64,000 bases of DNA from GCA-958296115 sp965222445 (GTDB lineage: Bacteria; Chloroflexota; Dehalococcoidia; Lucifugimonadales; CAJWER01). The notes beneath the pieces are model-generated. The model searched no databases. It was not told the DNA's origin and saw only the letters and a list, made by a program, of their open reading frames with translations. The stretch is from NCBI GenBank assembly GCA_965222445.1, contig CBDCTY010000001.1:434001-498000 (forward strand), given 5' to 3'. How positions within the stretch are numbered: the first letter of the stretch is position 1; the number at the start of each line of letters is the position of its first letter. A program made the translations under genes and the position numbers. Of this stretch, positions 49,851-57,664 are shown one piece after another.

Positions 49851-50666
49851 TCATCCGCCCTCCTGAAGCTCCTTGAGCTCCTTTCGCCAACGAGGATTCA
49901 GCACTTCGACCCGCCATACCTCATTGAAGTCGATAGAGTCCTTGTTGGCCCAGTCGACCTCGTCGGCTTGGGCCTTGGTCACCTTGGTCTTGAAGACGAC
50001 GATTGGGAGGACGATGGAGGGGCCGATCTCTCGCGTCGTTACCTCCTTCTGTATGGCAGTGATGCTGACCTCGCCCAGGTCGGCGCATCCGGCGTTGTAG
50101 AAGGCGTCGTAGGCATCCCGCATCTGGAGGTCGAGGCGAGTCTTCTTTATCAGCATGCTGTGAAACTCGTCGCCATTGAAGTCAACCACCATCCATATGC
50201 CACCGCGCCGGCTGTCGCGGGCATTTGGGATCTGCTGGAGTCGGTTGCGCTCCTCGCTGTTGGTGGTCCCGGCGAAGAGGTCGTAGGCCATCTCGACGAG
50301 CTTCTCCTTCTGTTCGTCGTAGGAGAGCCCCGTGCACGTGCCAACGTGTTTCGATGGGTCCATGCCGGACGTATGCGCCCACGCCGGTATCTCCTCCTCT
50401 TCCAAAGCCTCCGCCTGCGGTGTGGCTTCGGCAGCCGGCGTCTGGGCTTCGGCAGGCACCGACGTCGGTGTGGGAGCAGGGGCAGATGTGGGCAGTGGTG
50501 CGACTGTGGGCTGCGCGGCAGGCGCAGACGTAGGTTCTGGCTCCGTCGAGTCCCCACCCGAACCGCCGCACGCCTGCGATACAAGCAGCGTCACCGCCAG
50601 GAGCGCAATCGCGGCCACCCTAGTCCTGCCTAGGTAAGCCTTCCAGGTGCAACGTCCGCTCTTCAT
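49851..50666 (-). CDS. lipoprotein paralogue 2 of the array (cysteine-pair subtype)
   Basis: This 271-residue lipoprotein has its signal ending VTLLVSQACGGSGG and a Pro/Thr/Ala linker. Its domain differs from paralogues 3-5 in the N-terminal part: DPSKHVGTCTGLSYDEQKEK, MAYDLFAGTT, then SRRGGIWMVVDFNGDEF, LQMRDAYDAFYNAGCADLGE, VFKTKVTKAQADEVDWANKD, DFNEVWRVEVLNPRWRKEL. Two cysteines (GTC and AGC) are shared only with paralogue 1 and probably form a disulfide. GGGAG eight bases before ATG 50666 sets the start. The role is unknown; it is exported and membrane-anchored. Confidence 0.82.
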   Translation of the reverse strand: MKSGRCTWKAYLGRTRVAAIALLAVTLLVSQACGGSGGDSTEPEPTSAPAAQPTVAPLPTSAPAPTPTSVPAEAQTPAAEATPQAEALEEEEIPAWAHTSGMDPSKHVGTCTGLSYDEQKEKLVEMAYDLFAGTTNSEERNRLQQIPNARDSRRGGIWMVVDFNGDEFHSMLIKKTRLDLQMRDAYDAFYNAGCADLGEVSITAIQKEVTTREIGPSIVLPIVVFKTKVTKAQADEVDWANKDSIDFNEVWRVEVLNPRWRKELKELQEGG

Positions 50667-50697
50667 CTGCAAAACTCCCAGCCTGCGGCCGGCAGGC

Positions 50698-51492
50698 CTA
50701 TTGATCCTGGAACTCTTGGATCGCCTTCCTCCAGCGAGTGTGAAGCAGCATGGTGTCCCATATCTCGTTGAAGTCCAGGTTGTCCTTGTTGTCCCAGTCT
50801 ATGGTCTCCGCAACATCGGGCTTCAGCTTGGTCTTGAAGACCGAGGCGAGAGTCTGCGTCATAGGCCCAATCACCCCCGCGCCCAACGCTACCATGCGCG
50901 CCGCTATGTGGACCTCCTGCAGGTCGGTACAGCCGGCGCGATAGAAGGACTCGAAGGCATCGCGCATCTGCACATCGAGGCGTGCTTTCTTCTGGGGAAC
51001 GTTAGCCCGTTCGTCTCCATTGAACTCGATCACGAGCCAGATGCCACCCTGTCTCCTGTCCCTGGCATCGGGCGGATTGTGGAGCTTCGTCATCTCGGGG
51101 TCGTGTTCGGTCACACCGGCGAATATCTCGTTGCCAATCTCGATCAGCTTGGCCTTCTGTGCGTCGTATTCCAGCCCCTCGCAGGACCCGATGTATTTGG
51201 ATGGATCGATCCCCGACGTCTCGGTCTGCAGGACTATCGGACCCTCGGGCGCGGCGGTCGGCGTAGCCGTGGGGGGAGCCTCGGTAGGCTGCCCAGCCGG
51301 CTTGGTCTCGGTCTGGGGAGTCGGAGCGCTCACGGCAGCGGCAGCCGTCGGCCTTGTTGTCTGCTTTGTTGCCGGCTGCTCTTTGACCTCTTCTTCGGTC
51401 GATGAGCCGCACGAAACCGCGGCAACCACGAGGACGGAGAGCGTTAGAAACAACAGCCCCGGTTTCGCTATCTCGCCCAAGTAGCGGATCAT
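50698..51492 (-). CDS. lipoprotein paralogue 1 of the array (cysteine-pair subtype)
   Basis: This 264-residue lipoprotein begins LGEIAKPGLLFLTLSVLV and has its lipobox in VAAVSCGSSTEEE, with a Thr/Pro/Ala linker after it. The domain is like that of paralogue 2: DPSKYIGSCEGLEYDAQKAK, NEIFAGVTEHD, RRQGGIWLVIEFNGDE, QMRDAFESFYRAGCTDLQEV, VFKTKLKPDVAETIDWDNKD, DFNEIWDTMLLHTRWRKAI. AGGAGG ten bases before ATG 51492 sets the start. It is the first lipoprotein gene after the permease genes (88 bases downstream of DppC), and all six follow on the same strand. This neighbourhood suggests work with the transporter, perhaps as surface receptors or accessory binding proteins. Confidence 0.82.
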   Translation of the reverse strand: MIRYLGEIAKPGLLFLTLSVLVVAAVSCGSSTEEEVKEQPATKQTTRPTAAAAVSAPTPQTETKPAGQPTEAPPTATPTAAPEGPIVLQTETSGIDPSKYIGSCEGLEYDAQKAKLIEIGNEIFAGVTEHDPEMTKLHNPPDARDRRQGGIWLVIEFNGDERANVPQKKARLDVQMRDAFESFYRAGCTDLQEVHIAARMVALGAGVIGPMTQTLASVFKTKLKPDVAETIDWDNKDNLDFNEIWDTMLLHTRWRKAIQEFQDQ

Positions 51493-51579
51493 AGTCTGCA
51501 GACCTCCTGGATGTACAGGATACCGGCCTCCGTTGCACCCGCGCCCGGCCTCACTTTCGAAGTGCAACCGGACCGGTCG

Positions 51580-52554
51580 CTAGTCGATCTTGGTCCTCGG
51601 GTCGAGCGCGTCGCGGAGCCCGTCTCCAACGAAGTTCACCGACAGCACCGTCATCCCGATAGCCAGACCTGGCGGAACCCACAGCCAAGGCTCGTACTGC
51701 AATATGTGCAGCGACTGCGCGGAGTTCATAATGTTTCCCCATGTTGGAACCTCGAAGCCGACGCCATAGCCAAGGAAGCTGAGACTGGCCTCCTGGAGTA
51801 TGGCTCCTCCAACCGTCAGCGTGGCCGACACGACGACGTACGGGACTGTGCCGGGGAAGATGTGAATGAACGAGATCCTCTTGGCGCTGGCGCCCAGGGC
51901 CCTGGCCGCCGTCACGTAGTCCATCGCCTTCAGCGATAGCACCTGGCCGCGCACCAGCCGCGCCTTTCCGGTCCACCCCAGCAGTCCTATGATTATCATG
52001 AGGTGAACGACACTCCGGCCGAAAAGCGACGACACGATGAGCAGGAGGAAGAGGGTGGGAAGGGTCATTACGATCTCGGTGAACCGCATTAGCAGCGAGT
52101 CGATCCATCTGCCTGCGTAGCCGGCAACGAGCCCGATCAGGGTGCCTATTGCGGATGATATGAGGGCTGCTACCACTCCAACCGCGAGGGAGATTCGGGC
52201 GCCGAACACGATTCTGGACCACACGTCGCGGCCGGCTTTGTCAGTCCCGAGGAGATGGGTCAGGCTCGGGTTCTGTTTCGTGTTGCCGATGTCTGTGCCG
52301 TAGGCAGCGCAACTGCGGGAATCCACTTCGGGGAATAGCAGCGGGAATAGGCCGCGATCGCGTACGATGCCCTCCAAACAATTGAAGCTGTTCCTGTCGA
52401 GCAGGGGAGCGAAGACCGCAATCATCACCAGTATACCGAGTACGACGAACCCGAAAAGGGCCAGCCTGTGGCGCCGGAACCGCCACCATACGCTCATCTT
52501 CGCACGTCGTGGGGCCTCTTCGATAACTCCGGCCAATGCTTCGGCTGTCGCCAC
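51580..52554 (-). CDS. peptide/nickel-type ABC permease (DppC-like)
   Basis: This 324-residue permease has the N-terminal OppC_N helix (RRHRLALFGFVVLGILVMIA), five further helices and the ATPase-contact EAA loop (KAMDYVTAARALGASAKRI). HLLGTDKAGRDVWSRIVFGARISL is the characteristic DppC entry. It forms the channel with the DppB-like protein encoded 34 bases upstream. No ATPase genes (DppD/DppF) lie in this cluster, so the motor must come from elsewhere. A ~50-residue insertion (NSFNCLEGIVRDRGLFPLLF and following) between helices 1 and 2 is longer than usual and contains two cysteines. Confidence 0.9.
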   Translation of the reverse strand: MATAEALAGVIEEAPRRAKMSVWWRFRRHRLALFGFVVLGILVMIAVFAPLLDRNSFNCLEGIVRDRGLFPLLFPEVDSRSCAAYGTDIGNTKQNPSLTHLLGTDKAGRDVWSRIVFGARISLAVGVVAALISSAIGTLIGLVAGYAGRWIDSLLMRFTEIVMTLPTLFLLLIVSSLFGRSVVHLMIIIGLLGWTGKARLVRGQVLSLKAMDYVTAARALGASAKRISFIHIFPGTVPYVVVSATLTVGGAILQEASLSFLGYGVGFEVPTWGNIMNSAQSLHILQYEPWLWVPPGLAIGMTVLSVNFVGDGLRDALDPRTKID

Positions 52555-52587
52555 TCTACCCTCCTAAGACACTGCGGACGGCCATAC

Positions 52588-53706
52588 CTAACCCTGCTCC
52601 TCTACCCTGACACGCGGGTCGACGAACGCATACAGGACATCCGCAAGCAGGTTGGAGAAGAGCACCAGGGTGGCCGTGATCATCGCCAGGCCCATGATGA
52701 TGGTGTAATCGCGGTCGCTGATCGCTCGGATCCCCAGCTGGCCCATCCCAGGCCAGGCAAACATGTACTCGATGATGATGATCCCGCCGATCAGGCCCGG
52801 CAGGCGAAGAGTAGTGATAGTAACCAGGGGCAGCAGGGCGTTGCGGAAGGCGTGCCGTCCGAAGACCAGCCAGCTGGACAGCCCCTTGGCCTGGGCCGTT
52901 CTCACATAGTCTGACCGCATCACGTCAAGCATGGCGGTGCGCATGTAGCGCATATTGCCCGCCAGAGACTCGATCATCACTACGGCCACGGGCAACATCA
53001 AGTGATGGGCGTGATTGAGGAGATGGGAGAGGTTGAGGATTTCGAATTTGGTTATCGTGTAGTCGCGCATCCCGTAAGAAGGGAACCAGCCGAGTATGGC
53101 GACGAATATATACAGGGCAAGCAGAGCGAAGAAGAAGCCCGGAATGGAGATTCCAAATAGGGCGCCCACGCTGAAAGAATAGTCGAGGAAGCTGTACTGA
53201 CGGAGGGCCTGGACCACACCCAACGCCGTGCCTATCACGGTCGCAGCCAACAGAGACACTATCGTCAACTCCAGGGTGGGGACGATACGGTTCCGAATCA
53301 TGCTCATCACAGAAACCCCGAACTGGTACGAATAACCCAAGTTCACGTCCGGGGGCCATATTTTGAGGTTCAAGGCTGTGGGGATGATGTCAGTGGGAAT
53401 AGGCCAAGAGTCGGTGCCAGGCACGCTGTCGAGTCTCAGTGTGTCACAGGCCGGGTCCCTATCGGCGCACGACGAGGAAAGCGGGGACACCTCAATCAGC
53501 CATAGGAGATATCGTTCGTGTATTGGCTTGTCGAGCCCCATCCTGGCCCGAAGCTTGTCGCCCGCCCCACCGACGAAGAACTCAGGGTCGATCATCGCGT
53601 CCACGGGGTCGCCGGGCGCAAGGTTGATGAAGGTGTACGTCATGATCGAGATAGCCAGCAGCATCGGTATGGCTATCAGGACGCGACGGATGATGTACTT
53701 GGTCAC
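52588..53706 (-). CDS. peptide/nickel-type ABC permease (DppB-like)
   Basis: This 372-residue permease has the typical start (MTKYIIRRVLIAIPMLLAIS) and NLAPGDPVDAM, six membrane helices and the EAA loop (DVMRSDYVRTAQAKGLSSWL). A ~70-residue extracytoplasmic loop with CADRDPACDTLRLDSVPG lies between the first helix and the rest, as in some peptide systems, and its two cysteines may pair. It is encoded downstream of the binding-protein gene with a 225-base gap that contains a strong hairpin, so its expression is probably lower than that of the binding protein. Confidence 0.9.
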   Translation of the reverse strand: MTKYIIRRVLIAIPMLLAISIMTYTFINLAPGDPVDAMIDPEFFVGGAGDKLRARMGLDKPIHERYLLWLIEVSPLSSSCADRDPACDTLRLDSVPGTDSWPIPTDIIPTALNLKIWPPDVNLGYSYQFGVSVMSMIRNRIVPTLELTIVSLLAATVIGTALGVVQALRQYSFLDYSFSVGALFGISIPGFFFALLALYIFVAILGWFPSYGMRDYTITKFEILNLSHLLNHAHHLMLPVAVVMIESLAGNMRYMRTAMLDVMRSDYVRTAQAKGLSSWLVFGRHAFRNALLPLVTITTLRLPGLIGGIIIIEYMFAWPGMGQLGIRAISDRDYTIIMGLAMITATLVLFSNLLADVLYAFVDPRVRVEEQG

Positions 53707-53812
53707 TTGATGCTGCTCCTTGTTTTCTCGTCTCTACCCGAGGCAAGAGAAGCCGGAACCCGTTCGTCTACAGAGGAGAAAGTAGACCCCATTCTTGCAA
53801 AGAGAGCCCTCC

Positions 53813-53859
53813 GGTGGGAGAGAGTTTGGCGGGATGTCCCGCCAAACTCTCTCCCCACC
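53813..53859. promoter_or_regulatory. perfect inverted repeat between binding-protein and permease genes
   Basis: Arms of about 17 perfectly paired bases (GAGAGAGTTTGGCGGGA and its complement) around a two-base TG turn, extended by GGTGGG/CCCCACC with one bulge. No T-run follows on the minus strand, so a classic terminator is unlikely. Position and strength suggest an mRNA 3' stabiliser that keeps binding-protein message above permease message. Confidence 0.6.
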
Positions 53860-53931
53860 GTCGAGCGCTTCTGTTCTACTCGCCCGCCGCTCCTGTTCAG
53901 TTGCAGGCAGGCGAGACGTTAGCTTGGCAAC

Positions 53932-55938
53932 CTACTCCTGGATCTTCCACTGCTCGGGGTGGAATGCCCAGTTGTCGTCTCGGCCGATGTGGACCGGGTA
54001 GACCTTGATCTGGCTCAACTGCTGAGGCTTCGGAATGGGCTCGAGGATCGGCATCACGAACCGCTTGTTCTTCAGCTTCACGCCGGCGCTGATCCAGGTC
54101 CCCACGATGGGGAGGTCGTGCATCAGGTAGTCTTCTTGGATCATCTGCCAATGCTCGGCAGCCTTCACACGATCGGTGATCCTCATGCCCTCGTAGATCA
54201 GGTCGTCCCAACCGCTGTAGGCGGAGTAGCCCCAGGGGTCGCAGCTGGGCGCGTCGCAGGTAACCCACCTGCCGCCGAGGTACTGGCCCGGACCGCCCTG
54301 CGTACCGCCGCCGCCGCCGTTGGACATCTCCCAGTCGTGGTCCGTGTAGAAGGACTTCGACCAGGCTGCGCCGGACTGCTCGTCGTAATCGATCTTGATG
54401 CCGCAGTCTGCCGCGTACTGCTTTACGACCGCCGCGCGTGCCCTTCCCTCTTCGTTCCGGAACTCACCGGTCAGCATCGTGATGACCCGGTTGGTGTCCC
54501 AGCCCATCTCCTGCAGGAGAGCGCGGCCCGCGTCGGGATCGAAGGGGTACTTGCTCTCCCACTCGGGCTTCTGGTACCAGGAGTGAGTCAGCGGGGTCTG
54601 GACCAACTTGCCCAGTCCATTGGCGTACTCCTCGAACATGGTCTTGCGGTCCATGCAGTGTGCCCATGCCTGGTGGAGTCTCGGGTCGTTGATGACCGGC
54701 ACACGCATGTTGAACGACCAGCCGCCGGAGTGCGTGCCCATCGTGGCCCACACGTCGAACCGCGGGTCGGCCAGCAGGGCCTCCTGCGCCTCTACGCTCA
54801 CGCCGCCGCGGACGTTCGTGTCGACCTCACCCCGCTGCAACGCGATCTGCGTCGCGTCATTGGACGGGATAATCGACATGATGATCCTGTCGATGCCGGG
54901 CCTGCCGAAGTAGAACTCGTCGAACGCCGTCATCTCGAGGAACTGGTCGGGAACCCACTGGACGAACTCCCATGGGCCGGAGCCTGTCATGGTCTCCTTC
55001 CAGAAGGAATGCTCGAACAGCTCCGCATCCGGGACGTCATTCAACTTGTGCGCCGGAAGCACCGGTACCGGAGCCAGGCCGCACAGGTTGTTCAGGTCGT
55101 CCAGGAAGTTGATGCTCGGCGCTTCGAACTCGAGCGTGATGACGAAGTCGTCCTCGATCTTCACTCCCGCCACGCTGTCGGCCGAGCCTTCCTGGAAGGC
55201 CTTGCCGCCCTTGACCGCCGTCATCGTCGCGAGCATCCAGCTGGACTCCTCCGGATGGAGGAACGACCGGATCGTGTACTCGATGTCCGCCGTGGTCACG
55301 GGCGTGCCGTCGTGCCAGAGAGCACTCGGGCGCAGGTGGAAGGTCATCGATGAGAAGTCATCCGCCAACTTCCACCTCTGGGCCAGGTCGGGAGACCACT
55401 GACCGGCGGTCGGATCGGCCTGGGCTATGCGGGACCATATCCATGCGCCGATCTGGGCCATGTCGCCCCTGCCCTGCGTGTGGGGCGTGAACTGCGGCGA
55501 CATGTTGGCCATGCGGACCGTCAGAACCTTCTCTTCCGCAGCACCGGGAGCCGCTGGAGGGGCCGCCGCTGCAGCCGCCATGGCCGCATCAGACACAGCC
55601 TTGTTGACTATGTCCTGCACCTGCTGAGGCGTCAGGGCGCCACCCGCAGATGCATCGACGATCCTCTGCACGTCGGCAGCAGTCAGCTGCCCGCCTGTCG
55701 AATCGCTAACTATCCTCTGCACGTCGGCGGCCGTAAGTCCGCCGCTAGCCGATGCGTCTACTATCTTTTGCACGTCTGCCGCGGTCAACTGAGGGCCCAT
55801 CGACTGCTGCACGGCCGCAGCGATGTCCTCTGCCGACGCCGCTTCCTGCTGGGAGCCGCAGGCGACCACGCCGGCGAGCACTATGACCGCCAGCAGTGCT
55901 ACCCACAGCACCGCTCCTCTCTTTAGACTAGTCATCAT
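53932..55938 (-). CDS. ABC substrate-binding lipoprotein with N-terminal repeats (SBP family 5)
   Basis: This 668-residue lipoprotein has its signal ending VIVLAGVVACGSQQ. Residues ~40-125 carry 17-residue tandem repeats (LTAADVQKIVDASASGG, LTAADVQRIVSDSTGGQ, LTAADVQRIVDASAGGA, LTPQQVQDIVNKAVSDA), possibly a helical stalk. After an Ala/Pro hinge comes a peptide/nickel-type binding domain (QIGAWIWSRIAQADPTAGQW, LAQRWKLADDFSSMTFHLRP, HDGTPVTTADIEYTIRSFL). The domain is complete to the end. Ligands of this family are peptides, glycosides, opines or metals; here unknown. GGAGG precedes the double ATG at 55938/55935. It leads the transporter-lipoprotein cluster. Confidence 0.9.
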   Translation of the reverse strand: MMTSLKRGAVLWVALLAVIVLAGVVACGSQQEAASAEDIAAAVQQSMGPQLTAADVQKIVDASASGGLTAADVQRIVSDSTGGQLTAADVQRIVDASAGGALTPQQVQDIVNKAVSDAAMAAAAAAPPAAPGAAEEKVLTVRMANMSPQFTPHTQGRGDMAQIGAWIWSRIAQADPTAGQWSPDLAQRWKLADDFSSMTFHLRPSALWHDGTPVTTADIEYTIRSFLHPEESSWMLATMTAVKGGKAFQEGSADSVAGVKIEDDFVITLEFEAPSINFLDDLNNLCGLAPVPVLPAHKLNDVPDAELFEHSFWKETMTGSGPWEFVQWVPDQFLEMTAFDEFYFGRPGIDRIIMSIIPSNDATQIALQRGEVDTNVRGGVSVEAQEALLADPRFDVWATMGTHSGGWSFNMRVPVINDPRLHQAWAHCMDRKTMFEEYANGLGKLVQTPLTHSWYQKPEWESKYPFDPDAGRALLQEMGWDTNRVITMLTGEFRNEEGRARAAVVKQYAADCGIKIDYDEQSGAAWSKSFYTDHDWEMSNGGGGGTQGGPGQYLGGRWVTCDAPSCDPWGYSAYSGWDDLIYEGMRITDRVKAAEHWQMIQEDYLMHDLPIVGTWISAGVKLKNKRFVMPILEPIPKPQQLSQIKVYPVHIGRDDNWAFHPEQWKIQE
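55640..55815 (-). repeat. 51-bp repeats coding the binding-protein stalk
   Basis: Three to four units of about 51 bases, each with CTCTGCACGTCGGC(A/G)GC on the plus strand, encode the 17-residue LTAADVQ repeats of the binding protein. In-frame copy-number change would alter the length of the stalk between lipid anchor and binding domain. Confidence 0.8.
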
Positions 55939-55972
55939 GCACTAACCTCCTCCAAGTGTGGTTTCGGGCGCA

Positions 55973-56001
55973 AGCCTAACCCCTATTCGTTGCCACGTCA
56001 A
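55973..56001 (-). promoter_or_regulatory. candidate promoter for the binding-protein gene
   Basis: On the minus strand TTGACG (56001-55996) and TAGGCT (55978-55973) are separated by 17 bases and lie 35-60 bases before the ATG. The -35 element matches at five positions of six, the -10 at three. Confidence 0.35.
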
Positions 56002-56116
56002 TACCCTAGTAACTCTACAGCCTCCCGGCGGGGCCGATGGACATTCGCAGTCCAGCTACTCGCCCTGTCGCAGCGAGTCTATTGCCGAGCGCCTGGGCAC
56101 GGCGTCGCATCCCGAG

Positions 56117-56776
56117 TCAACTGGAAGGCGATCTGAACCGGTAGCCGACCTGCCACACCGTCTCTATGAAGGTATGCTCGGCGTCCTCAATCTTGCTTCG
56201 CAGCCTTCTGATATGGACATCCACGGTCCGCGTTCCGCCGAGGTAGTCGTAACCCCATATCCGATTCAGGAGGGCCTCTCTCGAAAAAACCCTGCCGGGG
56301 TTGCTCGCCATCACCAGCAGCAGCTCATACTCCTTGTATCTCAGAGAGACGCGCCGCCCTCCCACCGCAACCTCGAAGTTGGCCGTGTTGATGACCAGAT
56401 CACCCGCACGCACCACGTCTTCATCGTCCGGGGTCTCCCTGCGCCTGATCAGCCGCTCGGCCCTCAATACGAGCTCCTCAGCCCGCGGGGAACCAATTAT
56501 GAAGTCGTCGACCTCCAACAGCTCAACGGTCCGGCCCGCGCCATCCTGCGGAACGAGGGCGATCGACGGGAGTTTCCGCTCCGCACAGGCTCGAAGGCAC
56601 GCCGCCAAGTCGCGGCCCGGCATGGAGGTCGCCTGAATGAGCGCAACGGACGACGGACCGGCGGGGGCGGCGGAGTCGAGGTCCGCCGGCGACGTCACGA
56701 GTATGGGTTCGATGCCGCTATTCCTGAGCGGCTCGACGTACTTGCGCCACTCCTCGAATGGCACCGGTGCGGCCAT
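56117..56776 (-). CDS. OmpR/PhoB-type winged-helix regulator with degenerate receiver
   Basis: This ~219-residue regulator has a C-terminal half (from about residue 120) that is a clear OmpR-type winged helix: VSLRYKEYELLLVMASNPGR, FSREALLNRIWGYDYLGGTR, VDVHIRRLRSKIED, ETVWQVGYRF. The N-terminal half has the size of a receiver (alternating strands such as SSVALIQATSMPGRD and KLPSIALVPQDG), but the phospho-accepting Asp at the end of strand 3 and the acidic pair are not recognisable, so phosphorylation-independent control is likely. It is the last gene of the enolase-sulfurtransferase-regulator unit and lies directly before the ABC cluster, which it may regulate; that is inference. Confidence 0.8.
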   Translation of the reverse strand: MAAPVPFEEWRKYVEPLRNSGIEPILVTSPADLDSAAPAGPSSVALIQATSMPGRDLAACLRACAERKLPSIALVPQDGAGRTVELLEVDDFIIGSPRAEELVLRAERLIRRRETPDDEDVVRAGDLVINTANFEVAVGGRRVSLRYKEYELLLVMASNPGRVFSREALLNRIWGYDYLGGTRTVDVHIRRLRSKIEDAEHTFIETVWQVGYRFRSPSS

Positions 56777-56783
56777 GATCCGG

Positions 56784-57653
56784 CTAGAGGCGGCCACCAG
56801 GCGGCCCCGTCTCGACGGGCGCGCCCGCGGCGTTGCCCCACTCGGTCCAGGAGCCGTCGTAGTTGCGAACGCGCGAATAGCCGAGCAGGTACTTCAGCAC
56901 GAACCACGAGTAGGACGCCCGGACTCCCAGCCGGCAGTACGGCACTACCTCGTCGTCGGGCGACAGCCCCTGCGCCTCGTACATCCGTCGAAGCTCCGCG
57001 GCAGGAAGGAACGAGCCGTCCTCGGACGCTCCGTCGTCCCACGGAACGTGGACCGCGCCGGGTATCCGGCCCTTCCGGTATATGTCCGGCTGCGGCGTGC
57101 CGGGCGCGGACGTGAGCTCGCCGACGAACTCCTCGAACGACCGGGTGTCGAGCGGCCTGAATCCCGGCCTGCCGAGATTGGCAACGACGTAGTCCTTCAT
57201 CGCCCTCAGGGAGCGGTCCGGCGCCGAGGGGCGGTAATCGGTCGATCTCCGGGTCGAAGGGTCCGTCGAAAGCGGGCGGCCCTCGTCCACCCACTTCGTC
57301 CTGCCGCCGTTCATTATCCTGGCGTCGGGGTGGCGGTATATCTTCAGAATCCAGAAGGCCCACGTAGCCGAGCGGTTGTTGCCGTCGCCGTAAAGGACTA
57401 CCGTCGTCTCGCGCTCGATGCCCGAACGGCTCAGCAGCGCCTCGATCTGCCCCACGCCGGGTATGTCACGCTTCACCCTGTCCTCGAGATCGACGTGCAG
57501 GCTCCATCCGACCGCGCCCGGCACGTGGCCGGCGGTGTAGCACTCGTCCAGGTCCGCGTTCACCTCCGCGACTACGACCGACGGGTCGCCGATATGCTCG
57601 GCGACCCAGTCCGTCGACACGAGGACGTCGGGCTCGGCGTATGAATCGGCCAT
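56784..57653 (-). CDS. thiosulfate/3-mercaptopyruvate sulfurtransferase
   Basis: This 289-residue protein has two rhodanese domains. The first is the inactive type (ETTVVLYGDGNN where a Cys would be). The second has the active cysteine in VPYCRLGVRASYSWFVLKYL. GHVPGAVGW and GRIPGAVHVPWDD are the paired domain-entry motifs. It moves a sulfane sulfur from thiosulfate or mercaptopyruvate to cyanide or a thiol acceptor. GGGGGAG lies before ATG 57653; an ATG at 57668, overlapping the enolase stop as ATGA, is a good alternative. The frame continues upstream through the enolase gene as a shadow. Confidence 0.88.
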   Translation of the reverse strand: MADSYAEPDVLVSTDWVAEHIGDPSVVVAEVNADLDECYTAGHVPGAVGWSLHVDLEDRVKRDIPGVGQIEALLSRSGIERETTVVLYGDGNNRSATWAFWILKIYRHPDARIMNGGRTKWVDEGRPLSTDPSTRRSTDYRPSAPDRSLRAMKDYVVANLGRPGFRPLDTRSFEEFVGELTSAPGTPQPDIYRKGRIPGAVHVPWDDGASEDGSFLPAAELRRMYEAQGLSPDDEVVPYCRLGVRASYSWFVLKYLLGYSRVRNYDGSWTEWGNAAGAPVETGPPGGRL

Positions 57654-57664
57654 CGCTCCCCCGA

